The notes under the pieces are model-generated. The model was not told the DNA's origin. It was given only the letters and a program-made list of their open reading frames with translations, and did not search any database. The position numbers and the translations under genes are program-made. DNA of 64,000 bases, taken from assembly GCA_046593355.1 (NCBI GenBank), contig JBKJNY010000185.1:1-64000 (forward strand), written 5' to 3'. Below are positions 17,804 to 27,299 of this stretch, one piece after another. Source of the stretch: SXOA01 sp046593355. GTDB lineage: Bacteria; Planctomycetota; Planctomycetia; Pirellulales; Pirellulaceae. The first letter of the stretch is position 1. Every line of letters begins with the position of its first letter.

Positions 17804-19423
17804 TTAGGGAATGACAAGCTCTGTGGCATGGGTTTTGCCGACGCGAAGTCGAATCGCGCCGGACAAGTCGGTACTGGGAATGGCGATCCGATAGCGGGGA
17901 GCGGTCAGGTGGGCGGATAGCTCGACAAAGCGTTGTTCCAATTCCCCCGCGTTGGCCGCCATGACAAAAGTTCCCGCTGAGCCAGTGGCGAGCTGGGTTA
18001 GTGTCGCGCGGTCCAGTTCCTTGGCATCCAGTCCAACTACGTGGATCTGAATCCCCCACTGTTGGCAGCGTGCCAGCAGCGTAGCTAACTCCACGCCCGG
18101 CACCGTGTTTTGGCCATCGGTAAAAACGACGATCAGTCGTGGGGAGGGGCGCACCTCTAACTCCTTCACGGCGGCTTCTAATGCCAGAAATAATGCCGTG
18201 TGCCCTTCCGCCTTTAGGGAAGCCAGACTTGCGGTGAGCGACCGAGAATTCGTTCCCCATTCCGTCAGCGGCTGAACTTCCGTGCTGAATACCAAAACTT
18301 TCACCGTGGCGACTGTTTCCAGGCGTGTTACCAGGGAGACCAGTCCGGCCTTCGCCGCGGCCAACGGTTCCCCCACCGTGGAGGCCGAATGATCGAGGAT
18401 CACGACCACAGGAAACTTGTTGGTCGTTGCCGCTCTACTTGCAACCTGGAGCGGTAGCGCTGGTTTGCCGCCGATATCGGCCACAAAATCTTTGGCGGTC
18501 AACCCCACAATCGGAGCGCCATTTTTCTCCTGAACGCTCACTTCGATAACGACGACGGGGGCCACCCGATCCGGCGCGACGCTGCGAAAGAGGATCTTGG
18601 CACCAGCCGGGAGCTCACACGGCTCCCGCGCCAGCGCCTCCTGAGTTGCGGCCTCTAGGCGCATCAGCAACTCCCGCATGTCGAGCTGACGCTTTTTGGC
18701 AAATGCTTCGGCTTCCCGGTATTTCTCGACTTGCCTCCGGGGATCAACAGCCAGGGAGTCACCCCATTTGACCAGCGTGCTAAAGTGCTGCTGGATCATT
18801 CTTGCCTTGAGCTGGCCTGCCTCGCTCCGTTCCCTCTCCGCAGTCAAGAGTAGTGCGGCGGAGGTTCCATCGAGTCCCTCGTCGGCTGCCAGCCTCTTGG
18901 CTCGCTCCGCAAAAGCTTCAGTCTCGCCAGACGTCGCCTGCGCCGCCTGGATTAAGTCGGCATACAAGCGCAGGTGCAGTTTCCGCTCCCAGATTTTTGA
19001 GAGCGGCTGTTGCAGCCGCCTTTCGATGATCGCAATCGCGTCCGGCCACTTTTGGGCACGTTCTAGTTCCTGGAGAGCAACCTCAAAGATTGGACGGTCT
19101 CGGTCCAGGCCAAGCTGGTGCAAGAAAGAGACTCTGGACAAAGTGGGGACAGTGGCAGCCAAAATTCCCGAAAGGATGCCGCCTTGGAGCAACGCCCCCA
19201 GCAGCAACACCAGGCGGGGTTCGGCAGCCAAGCGGCGCTTGCGGGTTTGTCCATCCCGTGGGAAGTAGCAATGTTTCACGAGTTTCAAGATTCCAATCAG
19301 AATCAAGAACAGCGTGAAGACCAAACCGGCGGCAGCCAACTGGGGCCATTGGTCCCAGCGGCAGAGGGCTGCTGTGAAACCAATGGAGAGCGCGTAGACG
19401 AGTAATTGAGTGAGCAGTTTCAT
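17804..19423 (-). CDS. Membrane-anchored von Willebrand factor A domain protein
   Basis: The 539-residue protein has three hydrophobic helices (about 1-20, 28-48, 72-92), then a helical region (100-270), a short beta region and a VWA domain (about 330-490). The metal site is complete: DHSAST near residue 341, a Thr in EGHTALF, and an Asp in VVFTDGQN. It should bind a protein partner through a metal ion near the membrane. The upstream gene's stop is only 2 bases from its start, so the two are translated as a unit. Confidence 0.85.
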   Translation of the reverse strand: MKLLTQLLVYALSIGFTAALCRWDQWPQLAAAGLVFTLFLILIGILKLVKHCYFPRDGQTRKRRLAAEPRLVLLLGALLQGGILSGILAATVPTLSRVSFLHQLGLDRDRPIFEVALQELERAQKWPDAIAIIERRLQQPLSKIWERKLHLRLYADLIQAAQATSGETEAFAERAKRLAADEGLDGTSAALLLTAERERSEAGQLKARMIQQHFSTLVKWGDSLAVDPRRQVEKYREAEAFAKKRQLDMRELLMRLEAATQEALAREPCELPAGAKILFRSVAPDRVAPVVVIEVSVQEKNGAPIVGLTAKDFVADIGGKPALPLQVASRAATTNKFPVVVILDHSASTVGEPLAAAKAGLVSLVTRLETVATVKVLVFSTEVQPLTEWGTNSRSLTASLASLKAEGHTALFLALEAAVKELEVRPSPRLIVVFTDGQNTVPGVELATLLARCQQWGIQIHVVGLDAKELDRATLTQLATGSAGTFVMAANAGELEQRFVELSAHLTAPRYRIAIPSTDLSGAIRLRVGKTHATELVIP

Positions 19424-19425
19424 GC

Positions 19426-21564
19426 CTAGGCTCCTTGGCTACTGGGGGTGATGGTGGTGGAGAGTAGAATCTGCAGTAGGCCTAGTCGTTCGGCGGCACC
19501 CAGGCCACGGGGAAAGAAGACCGGCCTCTGGTCGGGAGCGGCGGCCCGCTGGGCACCGTTCAGGTAGTAGGCCGGGAGCACGTCAAGTAACTTCGTCACG
19601 GTTTCGACGTGGATGTCGAGGACATTCACACCGGCAGAAGCCGTATCGGCGAAAGCGACGTGGGCTCCACCGTCCTCTTTCTGGATGCATTTACGCAGCG
19701 ACTGCTCGTCCGCGGGGGCCAACGGGGGAAGAACATGAATGCAAAGTTCCTCCCCTGGCCGGCTCCGTCCTCCCCAAGGAGGCCCGGCAATGGCCACCTT
19801 GCGCAGGGATATTTGCCGCGCGATATGATCAACCCGGGGAAAGTCGGCACGAGTAATCTGCGCGAGGCCCTGCAGGGTCACCCACTTCGCGGCAAAACAG
19901 AGCACCTTCAGGACTTTTTCGTCTGGTTCCGTGGGAGTGAGACGCCACAACTGGGTAAACATGGCGTCCAACGACTTGGTGACGAGGAGTGGCTGCGAGT
20001 CTGCCGATTGGCCTCGCGGCTGGAAGCGCTCGAGAAGATCTCGAATATTGGTTAGCTTTTCCTGAAGAAAGTCGAGTTCCATTTGCAGCAGATGCTCGGC
20101 CTGAGCGACCGCGCCCAGCGCCGCCAGCACGAGTTGCAAATCATCATCCACGAGGCGGTACTGGGCGGCGGCGGTTTCTAAGCATTTTTTCTTCTTCTCC
20201 GCCGAGGTGAGCCGGGCCTTCCAGGCTTGCCACGCTGTTCGCGGATGGATCGCCCGGAGCGCCTTGCGCATGGCTTGGCGAGAATCCTGAAGATCCGCCT
20301 CGATTTCCGCCCCCTCGTCCTCCAACTCCAGGCGGCGGCGATCCAGCTTTTGCAGGCATTCCACGAGCAGGGATCGCCGGTAGGCCGCTTCGCTCCCCGT
20401 TTGGGGCGGTGTTGCGAAGAACTGACGAATATTGGCCAGCGCGATGGACTGGCCATCCCGTAGTTCGGCCACGAGATGACAAGCGGCTTGAATTCCCGGC
20501 TGGCAGATGGCTGCGTCAAGCTCCTCGGCATCCGACACCCAGGCCCGCTCGATAATGCTCGCGAGTGGCTCCTGCGGACGCCGCCACTCCTCCGTGCCAA
20601 TTGCCAGTTCTTGGATGAGCGAAAGATTAGGGGAGTTCAGCACTGGCTGGAGCTCTGCGCTCAAGGAGCGGGCCGTGTCGCGGGCGACTTCCCGCCGCTC
20701 GTCCAGTTGCTGATGAAAATCAAAGCGCAGGATGGAAATTCCGCCAAATTTCCCCCGCAGGCTCCGATTCGGTGCGAGGCGATTGAAGATTTCACGCACC
20801 TGCTGGGCACCTCGCGCTTGCTCGGTTTGCAGCATGAAGCGGTCACGCGCTCGCGTATCCCGCTCCATCATCGCGGGGAGTTCGTGAAACACGACACTCC
20901 GCGTTTCACGCGGATCCTGCGCCGGGTCTGTGGCGAAGTCCACCGCGTCGATGATGCAAGCCCCGGCATTGAGCGCGGTGTTGGCCCCATGAATCGCATT
21001 GACGATGCCGCCCGTATATTCCAGAGTGATCGAAACGGTCACTCCTAGACGCTCCCTGAGCAGCACAGAGAGCCCGGGGGAACAGACAATCACGCCGTCG
21101 GAACCGGTTGCGCCTGAACTTCCGGCCTTGAACACCAGATCAATGTGCGAGAGTGGCCCGTAAGCGAGAAGCTGGGGAACGACGACATCATTGAAAAAAG
21201 ACAAGAATGCGGCGGACGATATTAGCTTGGCGACTGCGAGCGAACCATCGGTGCGCAGCTGCCCCAAACCATGCTGCGTATTTGTCCCGGCCCTTTGTTC
21301 AATCGCCTGAAGGATTTCGGGGGCGGCGTCGGCTGCCAGGGTTCGCGCGGTTTCACCATCCGCGAGGGGAATCAAATGCACATTGCCCCCTTCGACGTCG
21401 ACGGCGATCTGGGCCAGTTCGCCGAGAACATCGGCCCCCAGCTTGAGGTTGGCCACTTCGACATCAGGGTAGAGGAGCACCTGCAGGCGGTCGCCACCGA
21501 TCACGATCTGGAGGCGCGGGCCGGAACGTTGATCCGTGGGAGGACGAAAATGAGTGGTAGCCAT
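19426..21564 (-). CDS. Large protein with possible FtsZ/tubulin-like N-terminal domain and coiled coils
   Basis: The start MATTHFRPPTD gives 712 residues. The first 220 look like an alternating beta-alpha nucleotide-binding fold, with a Gly-rich GSSGATGSDGVIV segment near 150 that recalls the GGGTGS signature of FtsZ/tubulin proteins, though it is not a full match. Residues 400-560 are Leu/Glu/Lys-rich coiled coil. The C-terminal part is unrecognised. It is tightly coupled to the VWA gene. FtsZ-like families next to VWA genes have been described in the literature and linked to membrane remodelling; placing this protein there is inference. Confidence 0.5.
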   Translation of the reverse strand: MATTHFRPPTDQRSGPRLQIVIGGDRLQVLLYPDVEVANLKLGADVLGELAQIAVDVEGGNVHLIPLADGETARTLAADAAPEILQAIEQRAGTNTQHGLGQLRTDGSLAVAKLISSAAFLSFFNDVVVPQLLAYGPLSHIDLVFKAGSSGATGSDGVIVCSPGLSVLLRERLGVTVSITLEYTGGIVNAIHGANTALNAGACIIDAVDFATDPAQDPRETRSVVFHELPAMMERDTRARDRFMLQTEQARGAQQVREIFNRLAPNRSLRGKFGGISILRFDFHQQLDERREVARDTARSLSAELQPVLNSPNLSLIQELAIGTEEWRRPQEPLASIIERAWVSDAEELDAAICQPGIQAACHLVAELRDGQSIALANIRQFFATPPQTGSEAAYRRSLLVECLQKLDRRRLELEDEGAEIEADLQDSRQAMRKALRAIHPRTAWQAWKARLTSAEKKKKCLETAAAQYRLVDDDLQLVLAALGAVAQAEHLLQMELDFLQEKLTNIRDLLERFQPRGQSADSQPLLVTKSLDAMFTQLWRLTPTEPDEKVLKVLCFAAKWVTLQGLAQITRADFPRVDHIARQISLRKVAIAGPPWGGRSRPGEELCIHVLPPLAPADEQSLRKCIQKEDGGAHVAFADTASAGVNVLDIHVETVTKLLDVLPAYYLNGAQRAAAPDQRPVFFPRGLGAAERLGLLQILLSTTITPSSQGA

Positions 21565-21607
21565 TGAAAAGATCTCCAAAGAAAAAGGGAAGGAAAAGAA
21601 AGTCGAT

Positions 21608-22621
21608 CTAGCCGATCCGAAACGGGACAAAGACATCGCCGATGACACCAACGTGGTCCGCAAATTCTGTGGTGCGATTCGTCCTAGAGACGAACATGAG
21701 CATCAGCGGGTAAGGGAGCTTGAACAGTGATTTCGCACCCGGCACGGACACCACGGTGCACTCATAGAGGAAGGCCCGCGGATAGGGCTGTAGTTGAGCC
21801 ACCCACGCGGCGTCCGTCAGCGCCGGGAGAAGCAACACGACTTCTTCCGCGTTACCGGCTTTTACCTCTTCCACGGCCCGCTTGGCCCATTCGCCGAGCG
21901 TCTCGGAAGCCCCCGGATTCACGAACACGCGTCCTTCCCAGGGCTGCTCCAAACCATGGGCGGTGTAGTGGTGATTGGCGGGAACGTGGTTGGTCGCGTC
22001 TTTGTTGGCGCAAGGGTCGAGGTCAATCCAGCCGAGTAGGTTATGGACTTGCTGCAGCACGGACTGCGGAGTGAGCCAGTTGGCCTGGAAGTCGATTGGT
22101 TCGACTTTATTAGGCACATCGAGAATCTGCAGGATCTTTCCCGATTCCTCCTCCCCCAGGATGGCGAGCACTTCCTCGGGGCTCAAATGCGACACGGATG
22201 TCGCGTTGACCCCGGCCTGCTTGGCAACCTCCTTGCAAAACGTCGGCCAGAGTTTCGCTGCTTTTTGCCAGCGCTGGACAGTACGGCGGTGAACGTGTGG
22301 CAGATAGATTCCCACCCACTCCCCAAATCGGCCTCTCCCCAGGGCCGCTTGAATTTGGCTCAGTTCCTCCCCACAAATCGCCTGGTGACTGAAGCTCACC
22401 GCGAGGGACCGCTGAGACAAGCGATGGTGGGTTTCGATCTTCGCGAGCTGCGACTCGAATTGCTCGTCTGTCACCACCGCCAAGGCCTCCACCGGACGTT
22501 TCTTGCCGCGCTTGGCGGATTTTGTTTTTCGCTTTTGTGACTTGCCGCGAAGAGGCATGAGGGAAACAATGGGCTCGGTCACTTTGATGAGTTCGTGGCG
22601 AGCGGGGATTTCCATGTTCAT
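21608..22621 (-). CDS. DUF3102-like plus Dam-type N6-adenine methyltransferase, altered catalytic motif
   Basis: The 337-residue protein has a basic N-terminus and a DUF3102-like region (GEELSQIQAALGRGRFGEWV, RRTVQRWQ). The phage-type adenine methyltransferase domain starts at ANWLTPQSVLQQV, with DLDPCAN near residue 198 and PWEGRVFVNPGASETLGEW near 231. Family members normally have NPPY at that last site; here it is NPGA, so the usual aromatic and second proline are lost. The protein may still bind DNA and SAM without methylating, or have another role. It is divergent from the sigma-factor gene and upstream of the VWA pair. Confidence 0.75.
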   Translation of the reverse strand: MNMEIPARHELIKVTEPIVSLMPLRGKSQKRKTKSAKRGKKRPVEALAVVTDEQFESQLAKIETHHRLSQRSLAVSFSHQAICGEELSQIQAALGRGRFGEWVGIYLPHVHRRTVQRWQKAAKLWPTFCKEVAKQAGVNATSVSHLSPEEVLAILGEEESGKILQILDVPNKVEPIDFQANWLTPQSVLQQVHNLLGWIDLDPCANKDATNHVPANHHYTAHGLEQPWEGRVFVNPGASETLGEWAKRAVEEVKAGNAEEVVLLLPALTDAAWVAQLQPYPRAFLYECTVVSVPGAKSLFKLPYPLMLMFVSRTNRTTEFADHVGVIGDVFVPFRIG

Positions 22622-22870
22622 CGCAGCCTCGGTGGTGATGGGAAAGGAACGAGATTCAGCCGCTGGGCTTAACTCTGGGGATGAAAGGGAAGGAAAGTTC
22701 CGCTCGAAAAATCGCCCTGTCGGTCTTTGGCGGACATTGACTGACAGGAGAGCCGGGAGCGGGCGCAATTGGCTCAACCACTACAGCTACCAAACGGGAT
22801 TTTCTGCGACAAAGATTTTTTCAGATTCTGACCGTGACCCAGTTCCGAGGCATTTCTCGCGGAGTTATCA
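22622..22870. promoter_or_regulatory. Divergent promoter region between methyltransferase and sigma-like genes
   Basis: These 249 bases lie between divergently read genes and must hold both promoters. A locally AT-richer patch at about 22795-22830 is the likely opening region. No clear -35/-10 pair could be assigned. Confidence 0.4.
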
Positions 22871-23608
22871 ATGGCCAAGAAATCCAGTAAACGCCCGGCA
22901 AAACAGAACGGGACCGGCCAACCGGTTACCAAGCTGGACCTCGATACGGCGGCTCAAATCGCCATCGAGCAGCTCTGGACGGAACTCCGAGCATTCGTGG
23001 CGAGAATGCTTGGCAAAAAGAATCGCCTGGGAAAGACTCCCTCGGACCTGGTTCAAAGTGGTGTTGGCAGCTTGGTGCGGTCGATGCAGCGCTCCGAAGT
23101 GGAGTTTCACCGCCTGGAGGAATTGCGCTCGTTCATGTTCTGGAAGGTCCGGGAAAAAATCGCCGCTCACCTACGGCATGTCCACAGAAAGCGGCGCGAC
23201 ATTTCCCGCGTTGGCGCCGGGCGGAGTGAGGATTTAGTGAGCAACGAATTGGGGCCGGTCGCCGCCGCAATCGCGAAGGAGTCCGTGGACCGGATCAAAA
23301 AGATTCTGAAGCGGGAGAAAGATCCGCTCTGGCGAGCCGCTTATGGACTGGCGATCGCCGAAGGAATGAGCGCCGCGGACGTTTTGGAATTCCTGAGCGA
23401 GAATTTCCCCAAAGCGAAATTGATGTCGAAACGGACGATCGAGCGTCGCCTCCAAACCCAACGAATCGAGGTCTGGAAGGAACTGAACTCGCCCACCGTC
23501 CCCGCTGGAAAACCCAAAAAAAGGAGGCCGGGGGGCGAGAAAAAAAAGAAACCCGATTCAAAAACAAAAAAGCTACATCTCACGCGGCGGCATCGCCCAA
23601 CCGAGTAA
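22871..23608 (+). CDS. ECF-like sigma factor
   Basis: The 245-residue protein has a basic N-terminus, then a region with sigma-2 features: LWTELRAFVARML, DLVQSGVGSLVRSM (compare DLVQETFLR of ECF factors) and FMFWKVREKIAAHLRHVHRKRRD. A sigma-4-like HTH follows (MSAADVLEFLSENF, SKRTIERRLQTQRIEVW). The C-terminal 45 residues are Lys/Pro-rich. It is the only plus-strand gene in an otherwise minus-strand block and no anti-sigma gene is visible. The two kinases nearby could control it, which is inference. Confidence 0.65.
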   Translation: MAKKSSKRPAKQNGTGQPVTKLDLDTAAQIAIEQLWTELRAFVARMLGKKNRLGKTPSDLVQSGVGSLVRSMQRSEVEFHRLEELRSFMFWKVREKIAAHLRHVHRKRRDISRVGAGRSEDLVSNELGPVAAAIAKESVDRIKKILKREKDPLWRAAYGLAIAEGMSAADVLEFLSENFPKAKLMSKRTIERRLQTQRIEVWKELNSPTVPAGKPKKRRPGGEKKKKPDSKTKKLHLTRRHRPTE

Positions 23609-23827
23609 GCAGTAGGTCGAAAACACTGCTCCTTTCAACAAGCTCTCCAGTTCCTCCATTTCGTCGAGCTGGAGCCCGTCGAACGGATTCAAGGGAGACT
23701 GTGTGTCAACTCGGCGGATGCACGCGACAAAACGCGCAGCGCCGTCAAGCAGAGGAACTCCTGAAACCTCAGAAATTTCCACGAGGAACCGCCCCTCCTG
23801 GAATGATTTGACAACCTGATTTGCCAT
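23573..23827 (-). CDS. Small protein of unknown function, convergent with the sigma-like gene
   Basis: The 84-residue product (starting MANQVVKSFQEGRFLVEISE) is beta-rich in its first half and helical around DEMEELESLLKGAV. It overlaps the 3' end of the sigma-like gene by 36 bases on the other strand. It follows the kinase genes in their direction, 120 bases away. No family is recognised. Confidence 0.5.
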   Translation of the reverse strand: MANQVVKSFQEGRFLVEISEVSGVPLLDGAARFVACIRRVDTQSPLNPFDGLQLDEMEELESLLKGAVFSTYCLLGWAMPPREM

Positions 23828-23947
23828 AACAGCTCCTTTCTGCCCATCCCATGCCTCGTGCCAACGCGCTGCGCTGGGCTGGCACCAATCCTGGGCGGGA
23901 GCAGAGTTTGGCCATCATTACACTCCACGCTAGCGCATCTGCCATCG

Positions 23948-24883
23948 CTACTCAAATCCACCCTGGGGCTTTCGCCGCAAGCCACTCCTGGTAGCTGCGG
24001 CGCGGAGCGCTCGGCGCAGGTTGCGGGCGGTGGCATACGCCGGAGGTTGGCCTTTTTTCTCTCGGAGCGCCGCATCGATCACGCTGGCGATGGGAGTTGG
24101 CAAATCGGGTCTTAGACCCTGAATGGCGCGGGCGTCTCGCGTGAGCACCACCAGGTCATCGCGAACGAACTGGGAAAATTCCCGCGGGGGCTCTCCTGTT
24201 AAGAGAAAGAACATCGTCGCCATGGCAGACCAGAGATCGGCATCCGGTTGCAGATCCCGGAAGAATCCGAGTTGGTGCCGGGGAGAATATTGAAACGAGC
24301 CCGCCGCGATTTTGGATTTCGTGAGCCCTTTGACATTCGCCAGTGCCAGGGTCTTGGCGAAGCTGAAGTCAGCCAGTTTGACGTGCAGGGGATCACGAGA
24401 GGCCAGAAACATGTTTTGCGGCTTGATATCGCGGTGGACGATTCCGCGTACGGGGCGGTGGGGTGCCGCCAGGCCGGGGAGCTCCAAGCTATGCAATTTC
24501 ACGAGCGCCGTGAGCAACTGGTCGGTGATGGTGAGAGCGTCGGCGAGAGTGACACTCCCCTGGTCAGCACGATACTGCGACAGGTCACCACCCGCACAAT
24601 ACTCCATGGCGAACCAAGGCCCCAGCTGATCCTCCCCGTTGGAGTTCATCTCAATGATGTGCGGGTGGCGGGCGATCTGAAGACTGGCGATTTCTCGGAA
24701 GAACCGCACGAGCTGATCTTCGCGGCAAAGGGCCTTGTCACGTAGCCGCTTGATGACCTGGGTGGCTCCCGTCTTGGCATTTTGAACGAGATAAACTTCA
24801 CCCAGGGCACCACCTGGCAGCGGCCGAATCAAGACATATCCAGGTGGAATCGGATTTGGCGCTGAGACAGGTTTTCGTTTCAT
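23948..24883 (-). CDS. Serine/threonine protein kinase with DFS in place of DFG
   Basis: The start MKRKPVSAPNPIPPGY lies 5 bases after the upstream kinase stop, which supports this start and translational coupling. The 311-residue protein is a kinase domain alone: Gly-loop PGGALGEVYLV, Lys in QVIKRLRD near 44, catalytic loop HRDIKPQN near 147 and an activation-segment SPRHQ. The metal-binding motif reads ADFSF, so DFG has become DFS; the Asp is kept. A basic tail (RRKPQGGF) ends it. It has no membrane helix, so it is cytosolic. Confidence 0.88.
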   Translation of the reverse strand: MKRKPVSAPNPIPPGYVLIRPLPGGALGEVYLVQNAKTGATQVIKRLRDKALCREDQLVRFFREIASLQIARHPHIIEMNSNGEDQLGPWFAMEYCAGGDLSQYRADQGSVTLADALTITDQLLTALVKLHSLELPGLAAPHRPVRGIVHRDIKPQNMFLASRDPLHVKLADFSFAKTLALANVKGLTKSKIAAGSFQYSPRHQLGFFRDLQPDADLWSAMATMFFLLTGEPPREFSQFVRDDLVVLTRDARAIQGLRPDLPTPIASVIDAALREKKGQPPAYATARNLRRALRAAATRSGLRRKPQGGFE

Positions 24884-24888
24884 GAGTA

Positions 24889-27228
24889 TCAATCCAGGGC
24901 GAACTGCGCGAGGGCCTCTTGCGCTTGCTCGATCAGGTCCAGAGTTTGCTTCTGAGCTGCCAATTCGCCATTCACGCCGCACTGGGCAGCCGCTTGGCGG
25001 GCCAAAGCGATTTGTAACTTCGCCTCCACTTGGGTCGCCTGGTTTACCGAGAGGGCAAAGGCCAAGACGCCGCTCGCCTGCGCGATAAAGGGGAGATAGC
25101 GCCGATTCTGATCCAGCGAGTTCAGATAATCCCAGATCCGCAAGGCCCGGCGGACCTGCTCCTGGGCCAGCGGATCCTGGGGCCGGACATGGAGCAATAA
25201 CCGGGCGAGAAAGGAGAGAACGACCGCCAGTTCGTGCCGCAAGTCGTTTCGTCCCTGGCGAATGACCGCTTCCTCCAGCCATTTGACGGCCCGCCGGGCG
25301 ACGTCGATGGCATCTTCGTTGGCATCGGCCACGCATAGTTCGCGTGACTTGCGAACCAAGACCCTGGCAAAATGGTCGATCAGGTCAATGCGCTCCTCTC
25401 GGGTGATTAATTCCCAGAACTGATCTTCCAGGATTTGCAATTCAGACAAGTTGGCAATGACTGTGGGCTCCCCATATCCTCGGGACCGGATGAGCGTCAA
25501 CTGGGCATTGGCGAGACTCTCCGTGTACTCGGTAAGCCCGCGGGTTACGAGCGACTGGTAGAGTGTGACCGCTCCCGCGAGGTCAGTCCCGCGCTGCGGA
25601 TCGGTTCGTGACCGACTCTGGGATCTGGTCAAGAAGGTGTAAGCAGCCACCTCGATTCGCCGAGGGTCGGACTGGCGAGAATCGTGTGGATTAATATCCA
25701 AAGCCAAATTACAAAGCGCGATGGCTTCCTCCATCTTCCCCAAGTAGCGGCAGGCCGTGGCTTTGGCAACGTACGCTGCCGGAAGGTTCGCTTCGGGATC
25801 GTTCCCTCCTTGCCGCAGAATCTCGGCTTCACGCAGGCGAATAGCCCGATCATAGAGTCGCAAGAGAAACATACGCGGGTTACCCATCACCAGCCTGCGG
25901 TTGGCAAACTGAATGATGGCCTCGGCCTGGAGACCCCTAAGCTCGGGAAGTTGGTGGGACCAGCGGCGCGCTTGAGATGCCAGGCGGCGATAGGTGAAGG
26001 CCGCCGCACGATGATTGGTGGAAGCCTCCTGCGCGAGCGCCAGGTGCTCCAGAAGATTCAGATAATCCCGACAGTGATCGGGATCAAGATGTGCTTCGTA
26101 GACCTCCACCAGCGACCGAAAGATTCGCTCGGCGGCAATCGCAGTGGAACGCCTCCTGGAATGGTGCAAGATCAGAGGTTGTTGCGGGAGTAATTCTGGA
26201 CCAAAGGTTGCGGCCGCACGATCCCACTTTCGCTGGGGACTGGCGTAAGAAATCGTTCCAAAACGCCGCATATCCTCGGGTTGATGTGGAACTCGCCGAT
26301 TCGGCGGCGGTGGCGTCCGGGGATAGGGAAGGTTGGTCAGATCCCGATAGCACTGTCGTAGGGCTGCCGCGAGGGTCCGCGCGGACGGCCAGCCTGCCGG
26401 AGAAAAGCAGCGCTCCGCCAAATCCAGAACGGCAACCCTTGCTGGCTCCGACTTAAAGAGCAGCGAGATCTGGCTGCGGGCAATCGAGACAATCTCTTCC
26501 GCCGCGCAACCCGACAGCCAGAAACGTTCCCCCATCAGCAGTTCAATCGCAATTAATCCCCAGCTCCAGAGATCTGTCCAAGGAGTGAGAGGAATACCGG
26601 TCGCCGCTTCGTAACCGCTGTATTCCAGGGTGGCCGCTGTGAGATCACCCAACTGATTCTGTGCGGCAGTCAAACCAAAATCGGTAACTTGAAACTTGCC
26701 GCTCTCATCGACCAGAATATTTTCCGGTGTGAGGTCGCCGTGAATCAGGTCGCACTCATGCAGCACAGTCAGGGCATCAGCGACCTGGATCAGGGTGTCC
26801 ACGACTTTAGCGGGAGCGTCGAGATGGCCTTTGCGGAGATGATCCGCAAGAGTCCCGCCACTGATGTATTGCACTAGGGCGAGGATCTCACCTGCGGCGC
26901 CAATCTCCCAGAAATAGCAGGGAACAATGCCCGCGGCGGGAGGGAGTGAAATCCAAGCTTCGATCTCACCAAGCATTGCGTCCTGACTTGCCGCAATTGG
27001 TCGCGTCGCCCGTTTCAGCGCGTACTCTGTTCCGAGAGACTGGCTCTCGACCAGCCAGACTTCCCCCCAGCCCCCCTCTCCCAGCCAGCTTCGGACGATG
27101 AGGTCTCGACAAATGATCGTGCCGGGGATTAACGGATCGACCATGGGGTCCGCCACTACAACGTCAGCTAACGCCGGATACCGGTGATTATAGCTGCAAG
27201 TAGCCGGTACATCGTGTTGCTGGGACAC
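24889..27228 (-). CDS. Serine/threonine protein kinase with helical-repeat C-terminus
   Basis: Residues about 40-310 form a kinase domain: GEGGWGEVW near 46, Lys in YALKRATR, catalytic loop HGDLTPEN near 162 and DFG near 182. HRD has become HGD and the usual Lys after it is Thr, an unusual loop that keeps the catalytic Asp and Asn. The remaining 450 residues are helical with TPR-like pairs (e.g. YLGKMEEAIALCNLALDINP), suggesting a sensor or scaffold. The 27228 start is GTG; an ATG at 27144 is an alternative that still keeps the domain. Confidence 0.85.
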   Translation of the reverse strand: MSQQHDVPATCSYNHRYPALADVVVADPMVDPLIPGTIICRDLIVRSWLGEGGWGEVWLVESQSLGTEYALKRATRPIAASQDAMLGEIEAWISLPPAAGIVPCYFWEIGAAGEILALVQYISGGTLADHLRKGHLDAPAKVVDTLIQVADALTVLHECDLIHGDLTPENILVDESGKFQVTDFGLTAAQNQLGDLTAATLEYSGYEAATGIPLTPWTDLWSWGLIAIELLMGERFWLSGCAAEEIVSIARSQISLLFKSEPARVAVLDLAERCFSPAGWPSARTLAAALRQCYRDLTNLPYPRTPPPPNRRVPHQPEDMRRFGTISYASPQRKWDRAAATFGPELLPQQPLILHHSRRRSTAIAAERIFRSLVEVYEAHLDPDHCRDYLNLLEHLALAQEASTNHRAAAFTYRRLASQARRWSHQLPELRGLQAEAIIQFANRRLVMGNPRMFLLRLYDRAIRLREAEILRQGGNDPEANLPAAYVAKATACRYLGKMEEAIALCNLALDINPHDSRQSDPRRIEVAAYTFLTRSQSRSRTDPQRGTDLAGAVTLYQSLVTRGLTEYTESLANAQLTLIRSRGYGEPTVIANLSELQILEDQFWELITREERIDLIDHFARVLVRKSRELCVADANEDAIDVARRAVKWLEEAVIRQGRNDLRHELAVVLSFLARLLLHVRPQDPLAQEQVRRALRIWDYLNSLDQNRRYLPFIAQASGVLAFALSVNQATQVEAKLQIALARQAAAQCGVNGELAAQKQTLDLIEQAQEALAQFALD

Positions 27229-27299
27229 TTGAATCGGCGATTGGGCGGGAACGGATTGGCGTCAGGAGCCGCCAATCTTTTTGTCAAAGACGGCTCAAG

